In this document: one piece after another, positions 59,000-64,000 of the stretch
Layout: each line of letters opens with the position of its first letter
Position numbering within the stretch: the stretch's first letter is position 1
NCBI RefSeq assembly: GCF_905147045.1
Contig: NC_065902.1
Span: 6,889,377-6,953,376, forward strand
Direction: 5' to 3'
DNA: 64,000 nucleotides
Origin: Nymphalis io
Lineage: Eukaryota; Arthropoda; Insecta; Lepidoptera; Nymphalidae
Notes under the pieces: generated by a model
The model's input: only the letters and a program-made list of their open reading frames with translations
What the model was told of the DNA's origin: nothing
The model's database searches: none
Position numbers and translations under genes: made by a program

Positions 59000-60109
59000 G
59001 TAGCGATAGAATTTTTCAAAATGTTTTTCTCTCTATCAGCGATGTTAGTCGATGGACACGCGACAAGTGGCGCCGCACGATGCAGTCGCCTCGGACGTTT
59101 GCCAATACACCATTCGTTACACTCCTTATAACACATATTTACTCTAAATATATACAACAAACTTTTATCAATATAGAACTCAAACTCGCCTTACAAACTA
59201 CATTTGTGTTCTAAAGTTAGTTTCGCTTGATTTATTGGATCGTTTTAATACACTGCAGTATGATTTTTTACTCATTCCAAATATTTGGGAACGCCCTGTG
59301 TTTGGTACACTAGTCGGTGTATGAAGTAATTTCGATAATACGATTAATTTCTAAAAAGAAAAGGTCAAACAGAAACTAATATTGTCGATAGATATTTTTA
59401 CAAAGGATAAATTAAAATGAAACATGCCATATTATCTAGGGATAACGTAAAGGATACTCCATATAAGGAATAACATCGTATCTCGTAAAATAAAAAGTTT
59501 TCAACAGATATTTTTTGAATGTCATTGTAATCGTAATTTTACAACATATAACGGAAATCGTATCTTATTTTGAATAAAACTAAAGATGTGTATAATTGTC
59601 TAGTGTTTAGTACTAATGTATATCCCCTACCGTATATGATTACTTACTCTAACGAGTACTGGTTACTAATAATATGATATAGCATTAGTAAATAGTGGGC
59701 GACAATGCATCTTAGCACAGGTTATTGAATTAAGCAGGATTTTTAGTAACTGATTAGTTATATAGTAAGTGATTTTATTTGATGATCATATCGATTACGC
59801 GTTACGATTACATTAAGTTTAAAAACATAAATGACATACAACATGTTTTATGATGCTGTTTTTGTAAAATGCATAATAACCTGTACACTACAGAGTTTCT
59901 TGCCAATTCCTTTCAGGAGAATCTTCCGAGATGGAGGTAGCTTTACACTTAATTAAAACTTGTAAAATGACGATTCAAAAGTGCTTGCAAGAGTCTACTT
60001 GAATAAAATGTTATTTGTGTATATACATAGTAAATAGTCACAAGTATGGTTACTTCTCGGCAATTATTTCGTTAATAGAAAAAGCTTGGAAGATATGTCA
60101 CTACATTTC
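59000..60109. other. AT-rich intergenic DNA, nothing recognised
   Basis: No coding region or clear repeat is supported. A short less AT-rich patch near 59045-59105 has no recognised content. Confidence 0.55.
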
Positions 60110-60250
60110 TTTTCTGTATGTGCTAGAATAACATTTGACACAAGCAGGTTTCCACACGATGATGTTCTTCTTTACTATAAATCCCGACATAATTTAAAAA
60201 TACATAGAAACCACTTGAAAACTTGCTTTCCCAAATTCGAAGTCGGATTA
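60110..60250 (-). mobile_element. SINE-A fragment, old
   Basis: Antisense phrases TTTGACACAAGCAGGTTTCC, ACACGATGATGTTCTTCTTT and TTGAAAACTTGCTTTCCCAA follow SINE-A from centre to head. The 61-codon frame over it is a by-product. Confidence 0.6.
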
Positions 60251-60984
60251 AAAACTACACGTTTCCACTAAGCGCACTTAATTGTGAAAACTATTTGTGT
60301 GAAAACAAGAAAATTATGTCTCACGAAGAAAGGGTAGAAATGAAACTAGCGTTTGCACATTTGTATTAAATCGCTGCTCATTACAAACTTATTTCGCAAC
60401 TACAGTACACAATGACATAAGAGGTGCTTTGAAACAAGTTCCGTTTTCTGCGTAACTGTTACACACTCTACATTTCCATACGGACTTTACAGAATACTGG
60501 GAAAGTTTTGTAATTTCGAAACTATTATTTTCTTTTCCTTGTCTTGACGTTTTCAATGTTTTACAACTCCGTTATTCAATTGCCTGATTAGCGTTGGTGT
60601 AGTGACTAGCAAATAAGGCTGCAAATTTCGAGCCCATTAGTTCAATCATAGACATTTTACAATTATCGGAAAACATGTAAATGCTGTCAGTCTCGCGGTT
60701 AAACTATGTCCAGTAGTGTCGGATCCCAGTCCAGATTTTGAAAAATGTGGGTCATTATCCCTGTAAGATAAAACACACTGACAGGTGTAATTTTTATACC
60801 ATAAACAGTGTGTTTTACGCACGCACTTTTACACTGTATTATATTATTATATATTATTATTACCTGCACTGATAGCCAGTCAGATAGATAGAAAAAGACA
60901 TCATTGTCATTATCATTCAATAGAATTTAATGTACTTTACTGTGTCCAGTACGATCTCTCGTAGAACTTACCCTCTCTGTAGAT
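60251..60984. other. AT-rich spacer with a 12-bp hairpin
   Basis: TAAAACACACTG (60769-60780) pairs exactly with CAGTGTGTTTTA (60806-60817) around a 25-base loop. No gene is recognised. Confidence 0.6.
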
Positions 60985-61185
60985 CAGAGCTCATTCTACA
61001 TCGCTGGTACTGACACAAGCGTGGCAGAGTCAGGTTTATCATTCATCGTCTGTCACATGCAGGTTTCGTCACGATATTTTCCTTCACTACCGAGCACGAG
61101 ATGAAATTATAAACACAAATATAAAAATAAAAGCGGGGCGTGAATAGATTCGAACCCACAATCTACGTTTAGTTGGGAAAATTTC
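60985..61185 (-). mobile_element. SINE-A copy, diverged
   Basis: Antisense phrases CACATGCAGGTTTCGTCACG, ATATTTTCCTTCACTACCGA, GCACGAGATGAAATTATAAA and GATTCGAACCCACAATCTAC (B box reversed) are in order. Confidence 0.8.
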
Positions 61186-62861
61186 AGTTCTTAATACCAC
61201 TTTTAATTAAATATGTTTGTTAACTATGTCAAACAAAGACAGAATATGAAAACGTATATATTAACGTAATATTTCATATTTCATATTCTCGTGTTAGCAA
61301 AACAGTTAACATTCGAAACTTTCATAACTCCCAGCTCCATATACTCAAATGTATGGATACATTTCTGCATATATATATATAGATAATATATATCTGATAC
61401 TCAGAAGTAAAGTATCTCAAAGTTAAGCCCACCCAGGTGATAGTAAAACCCATTATAATTAATCATAAAGAATTACTCAAAGTATTTTCACTTATATATT
61501 GTCAAGGTTATAAGCTATACAATTTATTCCAAACGTATTGGTTTTGTTAAATTAAAATATAATAAGGTTTTTTTATACCTATTTACCATGGCTCGTATAG
61601 GAACAAAAAAAGTACCGTTGCAAAAAGGATAGTTACTATTAATTAAATTTCATTTAACCAAAAACCTAATGATTAAAATAAATTATTTAATTAAAGTTCA
61701 TTTTTAAGAAAGGTCAGTAATAAGCCGAGCCTTAGCAAAGCTCTCGCGAGACCATTCATACACTAATGAATATTGAAACTTGAACAATGAGAGCGCCTTT
61801 AACAATTATCTCAGCAAATACGTTAATCTTAATGAAATTGCCATTTTATTCACAGTCACGTAATATAATTTCAATCAAATATGAAATATTTAAAATTAAT
61901 GGTTATTTTATCAATAGTTATTGTACATATTATCTAGTCATGAAAACATTGTAGATATAAGATTATTGTTTATGGATTTAGTCATTCCTTTTACGGTACA
62001 ACTTAAAAAACGTGTCAGTAAAGTGAAATAATTTTTCCTCTCATACACAGCTGCCGAAACATTCAAAGTCTGTGCACATAAAAGTTATCTGTGTACATTG
62101 ATATATTGACAACTGTTTTGGATGGAACGTGGAAGCTCTTGCTTATTGATGACCCGTTATTTATTAGACACGGCGCACTCAGCCAGATGAGAAATGTGAA
62201 TAAACTTAGTACATAAACATCGTATTTCAAGAATAAAGTACAAATTCTCTTGGATTTTGAATCTTTTATATACTTAAAAACTAATCCTTAAATACTACAT
62301 TGCTGTAATATTATAATCGATGCGAACTTTACTAGCTTTTACTAGTTATTGATTTCGACTCAACACGAGTAAAAGAAACATTCTCTGCTGATTTTTACCT
62401 AATGAGATATTATAAGCATTCGCCAACTGATTTTTACGCTCGTACTGTGCTAAATAATCGTACATCACTCGCACCTAAAGATTGCCTTGCAACATAATTA
62501 TTATAATTATTTTTTTGAATTACTACTAACTAATTAAAATGCATTGCATTACCTGCATAATGCATTAAATATAAAATACAAATTAAATTTAACCACGATT
62601 TTTTTTATTAAAAATACAATCAGTTTTTAGTACTCGTGGTCGGTATTGTTAGTTGTATACAGTATTAATTTTGAAATGTATTTTGTAATAATTTTGTTGG
62701 TTTTAGATTTTGTTTGTTGCATGTCGATTTTTAACCGACTTCAAAAAAGTACTTTCTCAATTAGGTATATATTTTTATTATTACTGTATATTATTTAAGT
62801 AACTACACATTACCCTAATCAATTTCATACTGAGTCGACTTCATAAGGGTAAAAATAGTAT
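61186..62861. other. AT-rich intergenic DNA, nothing recognised
   Basis: Includes a TA-rich tract near 61370-61392. No gene or clear repeat copy is supported. Confidence 0.55.
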
Positions 62862-63058
62862 CCGAAGATTGCATGTACAAACCCGAGCATGCACCATTGA
62901 TTTTTCATGTGCTTAATTTGTGTTTAAATTTCATATCGTGCTCGAGGGTGTAGAAAAACATCCCCTAAGAAACCTGTATGTGTTGGAAACAGATCTGTCA
63001 AATCTGAATCCACAAGTTTGCATTGGAAATTGAAATAAAATCCAAGTCTCATAAAGAG
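62862..63058 (+). mobile_element. SINE-A copy, diverged
   Basis: TCCGAAGATTGCATGTACAA, ACCCGAGCATGCACCATTGA, TTTCATGTGCTTAATTTGTG and AAACCTGTATGTGTTGGAAA follow SINE-A; the last 60 bases are lost. Confidence 0.75.
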
Positions 63059-64000
63059 AAAGATATATTCAATACGTCGTACTTTCCCTTTGTTCTGATA
63101 TCTAAAGTCCATGTGACGCAATAGACGATTAAATTGGCATTGAATCAATTACTGAGAAATTAGTGATTTGAATTATATATACACATAATATACGATACGT
63201 CTTGTATCTTAATCTCCCAAATTCTGTTGTTGCCACGTTTAAATCAAACAATTTAGAGCGATAAGTTAATATCTTAAAACGATTTTTTTTCCATTTTTAA
63301 ATTACAAAATTAAATGTAATTTAAAAGAAGATTTGAAATGTTAATATTTGAATAATATACTTTTGATTTTGTTCTATTTTATTGATGAATTAATTATAAC
63401 TTGTCTATAAAATCGGGTTATGTGAGATTCTTACCCACTAAAACCGTAACGATTGCTGGTTGGAATGGATGGGCTACGTAATCGTTTTTATTTCAAAACG
63501 ATATAGATATAGTTTTGAAATAAAAAAAAAAACTGACTATATATTACGTAATATTTATAATAACTATTTTTATTATAGATTATTCGTCGATTAGTCTAAT
63601 ATTAACAAAGGTTAATTAATATAAACTACAAATAATTACTACAACAAAACTGTTTATTCGGAAAAAAAGAATATTGCACAATAAATAATTATCGCCTATC
63701 CATCAGACAGCAAGCAAACATTTAGTAAAGTGGCTATCCCCTAACTATTTCCCATCGTACAATGTGTTGAGAAAAGAAATATGACGCAATTTTGGTAATG
63801 CCTAGTTGTCGAGCCACGAGGGAATGAAAAATTCAAGGGGCTGGCGTACATTACCGCACCACATTGCTAAGAACAATTTGTTCCTAAAATATTTTTTGCA
63901 GAAAGTAACTAATGGCGTTTACTTGTAGGCTGTGTTTAAGTTTCAATGACATATGCCGTTAAAAAGGAAATCGGTTTACATATTTTACTTCTCATACGAT
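63059..64000. other. AT-rich intergenic DNA with a 15-bp hairpin
   Basis: TTTTTATTTCAAAAC (63485-63499) pairs exactly with GTTTTGAAATAAAAA (63512-63526) around a 12-base loop. No gene is recognised to the window end. Confidence 0.6.

Noticed and set aside
1..64000. CRISPR array, prokaryotic defence cluster or prophage
   Set aside because: No regularly spaced repeats, no operon-like gene packing and no ribosome binding sites; all repeats are eukaryotic retroposons, a mariner, or simple sequence.

Overview
The window looks like non-coding DNA from a lepidopteran nuclear genome, most likely a butterfly. It is strongly AT-rich and packed with short retroposons of the tRNA-derived kind found in moths and butterflies. 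It also carries RTE-, R1- and jockey/CR1-like LINE pieces and a mariner of the cecropia/Hsmar1 type. There are no operons, ribosome binding sites, rRNA or functional tRNA genes. The assignment to Lepidoptera is inference from repeat types and composition; no species can be named.

Only one convincing host gene is visible: a 361-codon open frame at 32774-33859 (+). It encodes a predicted secreted, Asn/Ser/Thr-rich protein with a furin-type RSKR site and an internal duplication around a DDRWQ motif. A splice acceptor inside its first 80 bases makes the exact start uncertain. A second host-like piece is a 36-codon, very GC-rich tail resembling the extreme C-terminus of a HECT ubiquitin ligase (56394-56510, -). 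It lacks a good splice acceptor and is probably a fragment.

Layout: 1-12.2 kb is AT-rich intergenic DNA with two perfect hairpins (150-201, 626-684), scattered SINE relics and one GC-balanced island (10.8-11.15 kb). At 12.74-15.79 kb a decayed mariner abuts an antisense LINE that has lost its reverse-transcriptase core. The stretch 16-32.7 kb is intergenic with SINEs, a possible RTE relic and a perfect 72-bp direct repeat pair (28558/29002). The secreted-protein gene lies at 32.8-33.9 kb. From 34.5 to 54 kb there is a dense SINE field with three nested insertion events across the window's copies, two R1-clade C-terminal fragments (38.75 and 43.66 kb) and a perfect AT-rich hairpin (37423-37479). 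At 55.165-56.332 kb sits a young 5'-truncated RTE LINE with an uninterrupted reading frame and an exact 10-bp target duplication, immediately followed by the HECT-like tail. From 56.5 kb to 64 kb the sequence is AT-rich intergenic DNA with one more SINE-D copy and SINE-A relics.

Four SINE families are used as labels here. SINE-A is about 300 bp with a tRNA-like head (A box TGGCCTAGTGG, B box GGGTTCAAACCCG), ending in AACAGGCTGTTAC. SINE-B starts near TGGTGGTAGAGC and ends in poly-A. SINE-C has a tRNA-like head and a body with GTGCCTCGGAAAGCACG. SINE-D has a tRNA-like head and an (ATT)n tail. They explain most of the small open frames in the window. I found no sign of an undescribed multi-gene system. 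The most informative items are dated insertion events, nested repeats, perfect hairpins and the two host-gene candidates.
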